A DNA stretch of 64,000 bases from Diphasiastrum complanatum (GCA_029204225.1 CM055110.1:48653024-48717023); one strand, 5' to 3'. Counted from the first letter of the stretch, positions 24,664 to 36,408 are shown. Translations and numbers: made by a program. Notes: generated by a model from the letters alone, not told the origin.

Positions 24664-24684
24664 TGCGAAATTTAAGGCTTGTGT

Positions 24685-25218
24685 CTATAGCTTCCCCTTC
24701 TCTTGAGGGGTCATTGTGTCTGGTGTTTTTAAAGTAGATAGATAGGTAGCTAAATTAGCATACCATTCTGTGATCATGGTAATGTCTATTCGCAATAGGT
24801 CACATAAATGATCATTTTTCCAATCACTATCATTGGTCGTAATATTTCCCAACTCGCATATGCAATCATTTAGACCTTGTAATCGTGGTGGTTTGCTTTG
24901 TAATTCATAATCAAATTCTTGCAAGGACAAAATACATTTCATTAAGCGACCAGGTGGCTCCAACTTGTTCATCGTCAGTGTCACTGCTTCAATCTTTGTA
25001 AAAACTGCTACTTTCCAGTGTAGAAGATAGTGCCTAAATTTAGTAGCGGCATATGCAATTCCTAGACAGATCTTCTTGGCTTTTGTATACTTGAGTTCTG
25101 CTGCATTTAGCTTACAACCAACAAAGGTGATTGGATGATAGACTTTATCCCATATTTGACCTAGACAACAGTTTTGTGTCTGTAGTAGTACTGGTAAATA
25201 CGTAAAATTCGTGATCAT
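24685..25218 (-). pseudogene. Ty3/gypsy RNase H and linker (G2)
   Basis: The frame shows YHPITFVGCKLNAAELKYTK, then CLGIAYAATKFRHYLLHWKV and MKCILSLQEFDYELQSKPPR. This is the RNase H domain with the Glu of its active site, followed by the usual linker. It overlaps the end of the RT frame with a shift, so continuity is broken once. Confidence 0.85.
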
Positions 25219-26090
25219 ACATCGATGGTTTCAATATTGGGGCTTTTGCTAAAGTTTCTTTCAGGTTTTGAAAGGATTGTTCACATTCCTCATTCCAATT
25301 CCACTCAGATTCCTCTTGTAGTAATCCAATCATAGGGTAGGTTATTGAGGCATAGGCCATTACGTAGTTTTTATGATAGCCTGTCCCTCCTAAGAAAGAT
25401 TGTAATTGGGTAACTATGGAAGGTGACATAATGGCTAAAAGCATCGCGACCTTTTCTGGATCAGTGGCTATACCATAATGACTGATAACATGTCCTAATA
25501 GCACACCATAGGGTACTCCGAATATACACTTGCTGGCATTCAGGGCTATACAAGTAGTAGCACACTTCTGAAAACATTTTTCAAGTATTGCCAAATGTTC
25601 TTTAACAGAAGATGCTCCACATAAATCATCCATAAAGATTTTCAAGTTTTTGTACAAGATATCTTCAAAATTTTCATTCATAAATCTTTGATAAGTGGCT
25701 GGAGCATTTGATAAACCAAAAGGCATAACATAATAGGAAAAGACTCCAAAGGTGGTGGTGAAAGTGGTTTTAAGCTTAGTTTCTTTGGCAATTGCTATTT
25801 GATTATAGGCAGCAAAACAATCCATGAAAAAGTAGATTTCTCTCCCTGCCAATTCTTCTATCACTTGGTCTATAAAAGGTAGTGGGTAATAATGCTTTCT
25901 CGTATGCTTGTTCAGTTGCTTATAGTCGACACAAACTCAAATTTGAGAAGCATTCTTTTTTGGTCGTGGGACTATCGGTGAACACCATTCACTATTGTCC
26001 ACACGAAAGATCAACCCAACTTCTTTCAATCGTTCTAATTCCTTTAGTACTCCTTCTTTCATGTGAAATGACAATCTCTATTGTTTCTAC
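25145..26090 (-). pseudogene. Ty3/gypsy reverse transcriptase (G2)
   Basis: A 239-codon uninterrupted frame (25864-25145) covers most of RT: FFMDCFAAYNQIAIAKETKL, FGVFSYYVMPFGLSNAPATY, FMDD at 25625-25636 and LLGHVISHYGIATDPEKV. The fingers (VGLIFRVDNSEWCSPIVPRP, then VCVDYKQLNKHTRK) lie upstream to about 26090 with stops. The catalytic box is Phe-Met-Asp-Asp rather than the usual Tyr-x-Asp-Asp, but both aspartates are kept. It belongs between gag (26106-27060) and RNase H. Confidence 0.9.
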
Positions 26091-26105
26091 CTAATGGGTT
26101 TAGCA

Positions 26106-27060
26106 TCAGGTTTCAGGGGAATAGTATGCTTCACTAAATCTCTGGATTTTCTCTAGTATTTCTTTTCCTTGTCCACTATAGGTCATCACCATCACTTCTT
26201 CTTTTATTAGTGGTTCAATATCAATCAAGTTGATGGGAGGTCTCTCTACCTCTACCTTGGTTTTTACTTTCTCAGAAGGAGTGTATCTAGTGTCTCTCTG
26301 GAGAAACATCATTTGTCTTGAAGGTCCTCCTCCATTGCTTTCAGGAGGTCTATGATTGATTGGGCCAGGGATATGATTTCCAGTGTTCAATGCCTCTCTT
26401 TGACTCCAACATCTATCTTCTAGATGTTCCTTTTTTTTGCAATACGCACAAACCATATTTGGACAGTTTCTATTGAGGTGGTTGCCTTGACAATGTCGAC
26501 ATACTAATGGTGGGAGCATATCCGTGTTACGTCTTTGTCCAATTCACGTTTGAAGGTAGGGTAGAACTATTCTCGTTCATCACATTCATGTACCCTTTCA
26601 ACATGGCTTTTACATCATCTATCCCCGAGTTAGATCCACTACTCTCATATCCCCTCTCCACTTGTATATTTCTAGCAGTTGTTGCTGGATTTGCATCCCC
26701 TCTGAGTTTCTCGGTTGGTTTCTAGGAGGATCATTTCTACTTTGAACTGGTTGATATGGTTCTACAATCTGTATTGGTACTGGCATATTGGTGCTTCTTC
26801 CTGCAACTAGATTTGCTTCCCACATATCGCTCTTAAGGTTCAAACTGTTTATGGCTTGTGATATCTTAGATGATTGGGCAATGGCTATATGTGCATTTTT
26901 CGCTACTATTGCTTTTGCTACCGCTTCATCTATCAACTGGGGATTGCTCTGTCTTACTATCAACTGTAGGTCATTCTTCAATCCTCGCAGGAAGAAAGTC
27001 ATAAGTAACTGCAACGGTAGTGCTATAGTGGCTCCTACTTGCCTCGAAAGTTCAAAGTGA
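26106..27060 (-). pseudogene. Ty3/gypsy gag with double zinc knuckle (G2)
   Basis: 27014-26619 is Gag capsid-like: FFLRGLKNDLQLIV, then AVAKAIVAKNAHIAIAQSSK and a Pro/Asn/Gln-rich end. After a frame change, 26519-26106 has two knuckles, CRHCQGNHLNRNC and CAYCKKKEHLEDRC, then a basic linker. No protease Asp-Ser/Thr-Gly motif was found between the knuckles and RT, so part of pol is missing or hidden by frameshifts. The 5' end is cut near 27060-27190, where plus-strand integrase sequence begins. Confidence 0.8.
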
Positions 27061-27189
27061 ATAATAAACCATCGATAGTTCTATGTGGGGTATATTCAGT
27101 CAGGAATAATCTATGAAAGGTCTCTATGTCTTCGATTGATTCTCTGGATAGACTTTAGTACCATTTTCTCATAGTTCTTGTCAAGGTAA

Positions 27190-27858
27190 TCATAAAGTGG
27201 ACATTTTGCTTTAAAGAATACTGTTAATAAGATTTTGACCGCCAAGTATTGGTGTCCTACCATGTTCCAGAATGTTTTCATTTATATCCGATCTTGTGAT
27301 CCATGCCAGAGATCTGGTAGACCAACCAAATCCATGAATTGGCCATTGACACCAATAATTCCACTTGCACCATCTGAAAAGTGGGGGATTGACTTTGCCG
27401 GACCAATTACGCCAGATTATGCAACGAAGAATGTTGAAGCGGAAGCGACAAAATGAAACGATGCGAAAATTGTCACTGCTTTTCTATTCAAATTTATAAT
27501 TGCACATTATGGGTGTCCTCTTGAATTAGTCAGTGATCTTGGTACTCATTTTCTAAATGATACAATCTGTTTAATGACGACATATTTTCTCATCAAGCAT
27601 AGAAAGACAATCTCGTATAATCCGAAAGTTAATGGATTAATTGAAAGAGCGAATGGAATTTTATGCAAGATCCTTAATAAGATTACTATTGCACATGCTA
27701 CAGACTGGGATCAAAAGCTACCTTCAGTGCTCTTGGCATATAGAAATACTGAAAAGATTACATATAGAAATACCGAAAAGATTATAAGGATTCCTTATTT
27801 CCTTACATATTGTATGCATCCAATTTTTCCGATTGAACTCGAGGTGCCAACTTTTTGA
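27190..27858 (+). pseudogene. Ty3/gypsy integrase with internal deletion
   Basis: The plus strand starts inside the zinc-binding domain (GHFALKNTVNKILTAKYW and SCDPCQRSGRPTK), then EKWGIDFAGPI (first Asp), VSDLGTHFLNDT (second Asp) and NPKVNGLIERANGIL (Glu). Sequence between the first Asp and FKFIIAHYGCPLEL is shortened. KITYRNTEKI is a small internal duplication near 27750. It ends at 27858, where copia gag on the opposite strand begins, so it is cut by a junction. Confidence 0.85.
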
Positions 27859-27859
27859 A

Positions 27860-28645
27860 TACAAGCAAATTTGCTTTTAATACCCTGCAATCATGGATCT
27901 CATGATTACTACATTTGCAATACTTACATAACATCTTCTTCTTCGATTGTGAATTTGATAATTGCTTTTTGACTTTGTGTCGGCTTATAATTTGATGTGG
28001 ACTACTTAGGGCTTTTCTTCTTCTATCATTTTGAGCCTTTGTTGACATATAGAGCATGAGATGACGAGGTCAAAGAGGTCTCTTGAATTCTTCAGTTGTC
28101 TTCTTGCAGCAACATAGTGATAGCTCTAGTGAGAGTTAAATCTGAGTGTGTCGATATGATCATCACCCAATTTTCATACGTAGAAGAGAAAGAAATGCCA
28201 TGATTGTGTCTTGATCATCGAAGATTGATCTGACAGCTGCCATCTATTGCAAGAGATTCTTAGACTGGTTAATGTGATTCTGAAGTGAATCACCATTGGA
28301 CATCTTGAGTGTGAAGAACTTTCTCCTTAGATGCAACTTGGAAGTCAAGTCCCTCGCATCATATAGTGAGCTCATGATGTCCCATACTTCTTTCGAAGTT
28401 TGAGCTTCATATATGTGGCCAATCTGAGTGTTTGATATATTGAGAATAATAAGCACGAAAGCTTTACCATCCTTCAATTTTCACTTTGAGTGGGCTGTGT
28501 CGTCTTCAAGCTTCACTTCGATACTTGTGACAACATCTTAAAACTTGTTGGAGATTAGCAATGTTTACATCTTAAATTTTCACATATAGTAATTGAATTC
28601 ATTCAGCTTGTCTGCAATGAGGCTGACTTTACTTTGAAAATCCAT
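27860..28645 (-). pseudogene. Ty1/copia gag remnant
   Basis: From an ATG at 28645 (MDFQSKVSL) the minus strand reads a copia Gag: KDGKAFVLIILNISNTQIGH, SKEVWDIMSSLYDARDLTSK, LHLRRKFFTLKMSNGDSLQ, and later the zinc knuckle CKYCKCSNHEIHDC. Several stops interrupt it. The same Gag family occurs on the plus strand at 51318-51816. Its 5' part is followed on the minus-strand upstream side by a TGGTATCA-like primer site near 28685-28692. Confidence 0.8.
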
Positions 28646-28882
28646 CTGGAAGTTGGTCTGTCGACAAATCAATGTCTTAAGAATGATACCATATGTCGCT
28701 ACAATCGGAAATCAATTATTTGATACTGAAATTTGATATCACAAATTGAAGATTAAGAGCAAGTGACATGCTCTTAAAAGAATTTGATACTATAAAAAAT
28801 ATTTAAGAACATCGCTCTAATAATAGGTATATCTGATACCATGAAGAGTATCTAATATTTTCGCTATGATACTTGTTGGAAG

Positions 28883-29560
28883 TGTTGGATTATTCTACTA
28901 TTGGAGTGATACATTTAATGTACATCCATTTCATCATCTAGTCCTGCAGTTTTATTTGTGTTCCTACACACTCTGTAGAAATACTCAAAAATCACTCAAT
29001 AGGTGGCTTCGACATATCAGACAACATCCGATATATCGAGAATGCCAATGAAAGTCAAAGGAGTCGACCATGTCGAAGAAGTAGCTGTTCCGTCTCATAC
29101 AAAGCTAAAGACTTTCCCTAACTATGAAAGTAAATTCTTGGGATGTTTTAACTGGATAGATGCCAGCCCATTACGCTAACTATCGATTGCAATTGTGACT
29201 TGATTAGTTGTCCTACCAGATGAGCTTAATCTATTTTGGTATAAATAGCTGATCATTGAAGATTTCTACATTATTTCATTTTTTGAGCTCTATTCGAGTA
29301 TTGCTATTTGCGCTATTGTTTATGAATGGAAGTGCATTAAATAGAGTTTTCAGTTACTTAGAGATAACATAGAGTACGCAGTTTCGTCCATCATTGTTTT
29401 GTGCTCTCATCATGATTTGTACATGCTGCTTACTGAATCAATCTATCTTCTTATTGCATTCAGTATCATGTCAGAATGTATGCTTCTCATTAGTTATTTG
29501 TAACTGATAAATCTCTTATAGTTTCATTTGTTATGTTGAATACTTCAACGTTGCAATATT
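28883..29560 (+). repeat. Copia LTR fragment, plus orientation
   Basis: It starts with TGTTGGATTATTC, close to the TGTTGGATTTATC start of the LTR at 49471. It holds a TATA box at 29240 and a 3' part matching 37193-37370 and, more weakly, about 50600-50760. The 3' border is lost in AT/CA microsatellite DNA. Confidence 0.6.
29240..29248 (+). promoter_or_regulatory. TATA box of the LTR fragment
   Basis: TATAAATAG lies about 357 bp from the putative LTR start. The same TATAAATAG occurs in two other LTRs of this window. Confidence 0.5.
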
Positions 29561-29561
29561 A

Positions 29562-29614
29562 ATATGTATATATGTATATTTATATATATTTATATATAAT
29601 ATACACACACACAC
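29562..29614 (+). repeat. AT / CA microsatellite
   Basis: Irregular TATATA followed by an (AC) run at about 29602-29614. Confidence 0.9.
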
Positions 29615-30070
29615 ACGTACTAGTGGGTATGCTTGTCATTGACGAGCGACCACCAATGATATGGGTGGCGGCTTGTGGTCGAGATGTGTGGATGATGCTC
29701 AGAGCGGGCGATTGATGATCTACTTAGCCATCCTCTCCCTCCCCATGGTTTGTGGCACATGTTTTTTATTCTCAATTTTTTTGGTGACACGAGGCATTGC
29801 ACGTTCCCCTCCATGTTGCTGAGAGAGTGGAAATGTAAAGGGGATTTGTGCCAAGGCCCACCACCTTTCTCCCCCGAGGCTAAATGCTCCCCTTCCTCCC
29901 CCCACTCCCACCCTCACCAAATTTTTTTCTTTTGTGGGGCTTGGGGATAGGGCCTCTTTCTTTTTTCGAGAGGAAGGGAGAGGGTGCAAAAAAAATAAAG
30001 AGTCTCCTTAAGCAAGCAACTCTCCCCCCCCAAATCAGAGATAGAATGTGGCCTGAGGTCGTCTCATTGT
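29615..30070. other. No gene; low-complexity purine/pyrimidine tracts
   Basis: C-rich and T-rich stretches near 29860-30035. No gene or family match was seen. Confidence 0.5.
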
Positions 30071-30278
30071 GGCCTGTCATGTAGGCCTGCCACATGGCAA
30101 ACCATGCAGGCTTGGGGTTTGCCATGTGGCAAGCCACATAGGCCTACCATAGGCTTCTCTAGTAGGCCACATATGCATGTAATAGGCCTGCTATCTGCCA
30201 AGCTTGTCACAGGCTACCACATGGCAAGCCACGTAGGTCAGAAACATGGTAAATTATGCAGACTTGGGGTTGCCACAT
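30071..30278 (+). repeat. CATG-palindrome dispersed repeat (copy 2, partial)
   Basis: The units ccacatggcaa and ccatgtggcaagcca recur, and 30110-30240 is colinear with 6222-6345. The tail module of copies 1 and 3 is absent. Confidence 0.8.
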
Positions 30279-30379
30279 TTAGGTGGATGGTTCTCTCACC
30301 GTCACCCTGAGGATTGAGAGTCGAGACCTGAAAGATCGTTCTTTGAAGAGAAATGTCTTGTTTTTTTGCTTGTATGTGC

Positions 30380-30646
30380 AATTTATTCATGAATGTGTGT
30401 GTGTGTGAGAGAGAGAGCACTGCCACGAGGACACAAATGAGGAGGACGATGCGAATGATAGGATCTTGAGGACGAGGTGAGTGAGAGGGAGAGATGTGAG
30501 TTAGAGGAGAGAGACAGAGAGAGGGGGTAGAGAGACAGATGATGATTTCTGAGAGCACAAGGAGAGATGTGAGGGAGAGAGCCAAAGAGGTTAGAGAGAG
30601 AGAGAGAGGACGAGTAGTGAGAGCGGAGGGAGAGAATTTTTTATTG
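30380..30646 (+). repeat. GA/GT-rich low-complexity tract
   Basis: A GT run (about 30392-30408), GA runs (about 30407-30417 and 30594-30608) and purine-rich sequence between them. No gene was seen. Confidence 0.8.
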
Positions 30647-30647
30647 G

Positions 30648-30684
30648 ATTTAGGGTTTTTTAGGGTTAGAATTTTTTAGGGTTT
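30648..30684 (+). promoter_or_regulatory. TTTAGGG (telobox-like) cluster
   Basis: Three copies of TTTAGGGTT occur within about 37 bp, followed by gatataaata. Teloboxes are known in plant promoters, but the nearest gene start is about 1 kb downstream. It could also be a tiny interstitial telomere remnant. Confidence 0.4.
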
Positions 30685-30884
30685 CGATATAAATAATAGC
30701 AATAAGTGAAAGAGAGACAATTGAGCATGGACTTTTTGTGACAAAATTATCCATCCAAAGATTCACCCATGAATTGCCATGCCAAGTAAATGTCAGCTAA
30801 AGTAGTAATTATCAATGTCTGTTGTGTGGAATGTGTGGAGATTTTACATTGGTTTTTTCTATCTTTTTAGTGATTTGTAATGCA

Positions 30885-31060
30885 AAAAATAAGTTGGCAT
30901 TGGGACTTCCACGACATATATTTTTTTCTATGCTAACCTCATATTCTTTGGTGGAATTCGCATCGAAAGGGTTTGGGTGTGGAACTTCCATGCAAATTTG
31001 TTGCCAAAAGTTTGGCTAGGTTTGGGCCTCGATGTGATACATTCTGTTGTTATGCCAAGA
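30885..31060 (+). repeat. Dispersed repeat, partner 2563-2728
   Basis: Same block as described at 2563-2728, with one 9-10 bp insertion. It lies about 0.5 kb upstream of the BTB gene. Confidence 0.85.
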
Positions 31061-31410
31061 TAAATGATCTCATGTATGTGCACCCACAAAGATGTGTTTC
31101 TTTTTTTGGACTTTAGGTTCATTGTGTACAAGTTGTTTTGTAATACAAGCCCAATGAGTTGTTGTATTTTGACCCATTAGAATCATTAAAAATAGCAAAG
31201 TACATCTTTATTAGATTTATTTTCATGTATGACATTGATCTCTTTGCACAATAGAATATTTCAAACAGATTGTTTACAATTGATACTACTCATTTGTTTG
31301 ATTTTCATGTAAGATTTCAAAATCATTTCATTGGAATAATCTACTTTTCTTTACATGATTTTCTTTTACTATGTGCCTTGAGAGATATGTATGCCTAAAT
31401 ATCCATCTCT

Positions 31411-31451
31411 TCACATAGGGTTTACTCACATAGGGTTTACACCCTATGTGA
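31411..31451. promoter_or_regulatory. Direct repeat plus palindrome upstream of BTB gene
   Basis: TCACATAGGGTTTAC occurs twice in tandem (31411-31425, 31426-31440). It is followed at once by ACCCTATGTGA, so the second unit and the tail form an 11-bp inverted repeat around TTTAC. It lies about 100 bp upstream of the TATA box, a plausible protein-binding site, but this is inference. Confidence 0.4.
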
Positions 31452-31552
31452 AGTGTGAGCATGAGAGTGCTTTGCAACGTATTTTGCTTTAATATTATTT
31501 TTTATGGACTCTTGGATTTTGGTCTTTCAACCAAATGGCCATGAGATGGCCC

Positions 31553-31560
31553 TATAAATT
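31553..31560 (+). promoter_or_regulatory. TATA box of BTB gene
   Basis: TATAAATT lies 107 bp before the ATG at 31660. An in-frame ATG at 31561 touches it directly and would fall upstream of a start site about 30 bp downstream. This argues for initiation at 31660. Confidence 0.6.
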
Positions 31561-31659
31561 ATGGCGCTATTCCTGTGTTGGATCGTGCTTTTGGCGAAGA
31601 AGCTTATTAATAATTTTCTCCATCACCTGATAGCAAAGACGTTCTATCGATCGATAGAT

Positions 31660-33096
31660 ATGGCGAAGGTGGTGTCGAAGCATGGCGCCGTGACTTGTCA
31701 GAGGTGCAACGGGCTGCTTTGCCTTGTGAAGGAGAAGGCTTACATCGAAGACGCCTATTGCGAGAGCTGCCATGAGGTGTTTCGTGGCCGGATGCATAAC
31801 ACGCTGCAGGAAAAAGAGGAGCAGCTTAAGTTCCTGCGTAGCTGGGATCCCTCCACCATGTACAAGCCTCATGCTGATGTCGCTTTCCACACTTCTGACG
31901 GCAAATGCGTTCATGCTCACATGGCTATCCTGGTACGTGCTTGCGTCGACATTTCTTGCTCGAATCGCATTTTCGCATGACGTAGTTAGTTGTGAGGTTG
32001 TTATGGCAACAGAATGCTTGTTATCTCAATGTTTTTGAGTTGGAGGAACACTTTACTAGCCCAACGTTGCATTGAATTACAGTTTGAACCTTCAATCGGT
32101 TCACACCAGGTTTATCAACGAAGTGTTAGCTGAAAAAAAAAACATTTGCTTTTCCAAGTCCACGAGCTTGTAAAGAATGATGTATGGGAAGTTAATCAAT
32201 TATGGTCCATGATAAACAGCTTCATCTGTGGTCTTAGCATTTAATCTCATAAAAGATTATTACTTCTTTTCTACTTATGCTACGTGTTGTAACTCATGCC
32301 ATTTTCAGGTGAGTAAATCAACTGTGTTGAAAGCCATGTTCGCCTCTCATGTGAAGGAAAACTCTGATGGGATAGTAAAAATTGAAGATATCACATTTGA
32401 TGAACTGGATAAATTTCTACGATTTCTTTATACTGCAGTTGTCAGCAGCCATGATCTGGAGAAGCATGCAATTGCACTACTTCATGCTGCAGAGAAATAC
32501 AACGTAAAGCCCTTGAAATCTACTTGTGAAGAATATTTAGCAAAACATGTTACTGGGGAAAATGTTTGCAATGTGTTGGAACTTGCTTGCAAATTTGATT
32601 CAAGAATAATGAGAGAAAGTGTACTCGGTCTGGTTTTGACGAAGGATTTCCTAAATCAAAATATGCTCAGTACAGTTATTAAATCTTTGAAGGAGGTATC
32701 AACATTTGAAGGATACAAAAGCTACAATGAGAAACATGCTCAGTTGATAACAGAACTTTTTGAAGGACTTGTGCAACGATTACCAGGTAAGAAAAAATTG
32801 AGGGATACTAGAGAATCCATTCCAAGTGCGTGAAACCATCCTGTTCAGCACCTTTTTTTTCTTAATGCATGCCGCTGATTGAAGTGTTTTGTTTTCCACT
32901 CTGTTTCGTTGAAGCCACTTTGTTTGTTGATCATATTCACATGACAAAATATATGATGTTTTCAGGTGCGATCGAGGATGGATCAACAGGGAGAGATCTA
33001 GCGGACGAGGAAGTAAAGTTTTATCAAACGGAGGAGGATAATATTTTCACTCCCTCGTGTCAAAGTTCTTCGCTGGAGGGCCGAGGCCTCGAGTAG
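31660..33096 (+). CDS. BTB/POZ domain protein with N-terminal Cys motif, 3 exons
   Basis: Exons are 31660-31932, 32309-32786 and 32966-33096, giving 293 residues. Introns start gtacgt and gtaaga and both end ttttcag; all junctions keep the frame. Residues 10-41 carry two Cys-x2-Cys pairs (C13/C16, C34/C37), a possible zinc ribbon. Residues 50-62 are charged and helical. The BTB fold spans about 70-170 with PHADVAFHTSDG, VHAHMAIL and VSKSTVLKAMF. Helices follow to about 250 (EKYNVKPLKSTCEEYLAKH), then an acidic tail from exon 3. This layout resembles the plant At4g08455-type BTB proteins (from memory). BTB proteins often act as substrate adaptors of cullin-3 ubiquitin ligases; that role is inferred. 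AATAAA at 33655-33660 is a possible polyadenylation signal. Exon 3 may be altered by a 1-bp change, compared with its copy at 6744-6886. Confidence 0.85.
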
Positions 33097-34578
33097 GATT
33101 GCCTTAGCGATGTGGCCCAATTTTGTCGATTTAAATTTTTTCTTTTTTAGATAGACTGTAGACATGGTTTGAATTCAATTCTTGCTCATGCCATGAACTG
33201 CTTCATCCCTTATTGAGACTAGAGGGGAAGCTCTCTATGTTCTTTCCCTTCATTGCTTTGAACTGTATAGATTGCTTCAGGATTCACCTCAAAGCAGGAG
33301 GCTTTTAAAGTTTGGTGGTCTTGTATTGGATTGAGAATTAACCATGTTACTAAAGGAATCTATGCCAAAGAGGAGTCTGATCTAGTGATACAATCCCTTG
33401 GCATACATTACCAACTTTGGGATGATTGGACCAGTGTCTGAGTCCCCTTTCACCCTTGACACATTATGTACTATGGGTTGTTTGAACCATGTCTTTGAGT
33501 CTCGCTTTTATCAGTAACCAAAGCCTATTGCTAGTGTTGTTTGATATATGATTAGTTTTTGGGTTTTGGCTTAACGTTAATGATTGTAAAATCCAAGACA
33601 TAGCTTTGGCCTATTGAAGCTGAAATATCTCTAGCTTGAATGCCTTGTTCAAATAATAAAGTTATCTATTTTGTGTGTACACTAGTTTAATAGGAGTGGG
33701 TGATAACACTTTAGGAAAAATGAGCAACTATCAGTTGCAAGAAGTAATTGTTTATTATTAGCTATCATACTATTGCCTTAAATTTCAAAGACAACTATTG
33801 TAATATATTATTTCCTTCTTGCATATCTTGAAAGGTAAGCAGATCTGGCTATTCAGATTGCTATCTTGAGGTAGGCGTTTTGAAATAGTTCAAAGAAACA
33901 ATTCTTACAAACTATTATAATGATAGGTTTCTTCTCCTCTTTGCTATCTTTATGGACCAACAATCTTTATACTACATTATATTGTTACTTATATATAGTA
34001 TGTCATTATACTTTAGATATTCTCAAGAGGTTTTACGAATATGGATGATAGTGTTAGATGGTCTAGTCAATATCCAAGTTTGATAGAACATATGAATAAT
34101 GGTGACGAGATATATTTGAGTAGGATCACATCTAATGACATGATAATGATTTAGATCAAGATGGATTTTTAGATTAAAGTGGTGATACGTATATAAAATG
34201 TTCAAGAACATCGCACATTTAGAAATCAAGGTAGAATCATGATGAAACAATAATACATTTTCATCAAATTTGAGAATTGATAGATATCAACAATGATGAC
34301 ATGGCATTAAAAATATAACTTTCTTTGTTAGGTTGGTTGTCTTCACACATTCAAAATCAAAATAATCAAACATGCCAACATCAAAGTAGTATTATAGATA
34401 TAGAAAATAAGTTAGGAGTCAAAATCTTCTTGGCTCATCCCTAGATTAGTAGATGGCATAGACATAGTGTAATCCATGTATTTAATAGATGAGTCTAGAT
34501 GCCAAGTAGTCCACAAGAAGATAATCAAATTGGTGTGTCAAATTTCTTTAAGCTTGTCATCTTCACTATATTACAACA
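32893..34578 (+). repeat. Mosaic duplication copy B (partner 6672-8431)
   Basis: It covers the end of intron 2, exon 3 and the downstream flank of the BTB gene. It contains about 0.95 kb (33383-34329) absent from copy A, in which no gene was seen. Confidence 0.92.
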
Positions 34579-35972
34579 TAGTAAATGGTATCTACCATCA
34601 AGAGCGACATTTAATATTGAAAGAAAATTTTAAAATGGCATTTTGAAGGACTATTGAATGGATTTAGAGGGTTCCGTATACATGATGTATGATTTGGTAT
34701 AACTAGAAAGGTTGATCCTTTGAAACAGCAAGTGAACCATACACCTAAAGTGGTTCAAACGTGCCACTAAAATGGCATTATGAAGGAGACATGTCTACTA
34801 TACAATGGTGAGAGTGTGAGAAAATTAGCCAAGCACCATGGCTTAAAGAGTATAGTCTTAAATTATGGGGTCTGATCTTTAAGACCAAACCTTGAATCAA
34901 AATACATACGATTGTCCCATAATACACCCAAGAAGATGGGCATGGTCAAAACCAAGAGGTTGACAACCCAAGGTCCATTGGAAAATGTGACAACCTTCAA
35001 GTGCTATAAAATACTCATTTGAGAGACCAAAGGCTTGCACAAAACTAAAATTGTAAGGACATGACCACATGACCCACCTCTTGAATCAAAATATTCCCAA
35101 CCCCTTCTAGAATAAGCAGACAAGGCTGATCCTAGAGCTTGAAGCCTAATAGCCCAAAACCTCTTTTGAAAGAATTACCTTTAAAGGTTAGAATACTACT
35201 GAGAAGTCTCAGAAGGGTGCAACCCCAAGGATCTCGTGAATTGGCCTTGAAGAGCCTTGGTCATGGGTCAAGATATTCACACTACCCTTGAAATACTCAC
35301 AAGAAGTCAACAAGGTCAAAGTCTGAAGCCTAAGGGCTCAATATCCCTATCTAAAAGCCCTCAATCACATCAAGCCATGGTTGGTGCCCGATAATCCTCG
35401 ACTTTGACTTACTCCCTCCGTAAATCAAGTAGCAAGTCCTTGCATGAGAAAACTTGCATTATAATCTAGGTAAAGAGTTTGATTATCAAGATCTCATTCT
35501 ATTATTCTTGAGGAGAGGTGGAGCATCCAATCTCTTGAGTCAAACTTTTAGACATAATGTATTTGATCCCCTACTCTCTAAAAGCCATGAAAAAGGGCCC
35601 ATAGAAAAAATCTTGTGTCAAAATGGTTGAGGAAAAAGCCAATAGTCAGAGTTCGTGCTAAAAAACTTGAGATAGACGGGAGTGACCAATTTCTTTATTA
35701 AGTTTGGAAGCTAAAACAAATTACTTTAAGGGAAGATTGATCAAATCACATTAAGTGACAAGAATTTTTGGCTTGATTTCTTTTGTTTGAATATTTCCAT
35801 TACAATAAATCTGTTAAATATTGAGCATCATATTTATATAAACATCTAGCATATCAGAAAAATCGCATGTGGTAAGGTGCTAGTAGTGACTTTTAGCTTG
35901 CCAATGTCTCAAACATCATATGAGAGAGAGAAGTGACAACTTTTAGCTTGCTTGACAATTCAAGCATCACAT
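34579..35972. other. No gene seen
   Basis: About 1.4 kb of AT-rich DNA with no long frame, no RT, integrase or Gag motif and no clear repeat. Confidence 0.55.
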
Positions 35973-35977
35973 GAGAG

Positions 35978-36043
<66 letters not shown>
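35973..36043 (+). repeat. (GA)n microsatellite
   Basis: GA run of about 71 bp with one C interruption at 35980. Confidence 0.97.
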
Positions 36044-36045
<2 letters not shown>

Positions 36046-36334
36046 TAAAAGTATTACCACACAGGTAGGGCATGGCCATAAGCTGCTCATTGCTAGTGGC
36101 AAATTTTGGACGATTCACTAGTAGCATTGCAAATTGGACCATGTCCTGGCCAGTTCCATTTCATTAAAAGCTTACACTGCATTTTTTTTGCTAACATGCA
36201 TCTTTTTGAGCTATGCTCGAGCCCTCTCGACAGGAGACACAAGAGGAACCTTCTTGAGTCTCTTCAGATGTAAGCTCTTGAAGCATAGGAAATGCCTCAA
36301 GATGTGCCTCTTGAGGCATGAGAGGAGTCTCAAG

Positions 36335-36349
36335 TCTCTCTCTCTCTCC

Positions 36350-36404
<55 letters not shown>
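36335..36404 (+). repeat. (CT)n microsatellite
   Basis: TC run of about 70 bp with a C-rich interruption near 36348-36356. It lies about 300 bp from the GA run and could pair with it as an inverted repeat. Confidence 0.97.

Positions 36405-36408
<4 letters not shown>

Noticed and set aside
31561-31659. Upstream ATG extension of the BTB protein (33 residues)
   Set aside because: The ATG at 31561 directly touches the TATA box, so it is unlikely to be in the mRNA; the peptide would also be an unusual hydrophobic leader for this family.
35973-36404. GA and CT runs as a functional hairpin
   Set aside because: They could pair, but both are ordinary slippage-prone microsatellites, and the DNA between them shows no further complementarity.
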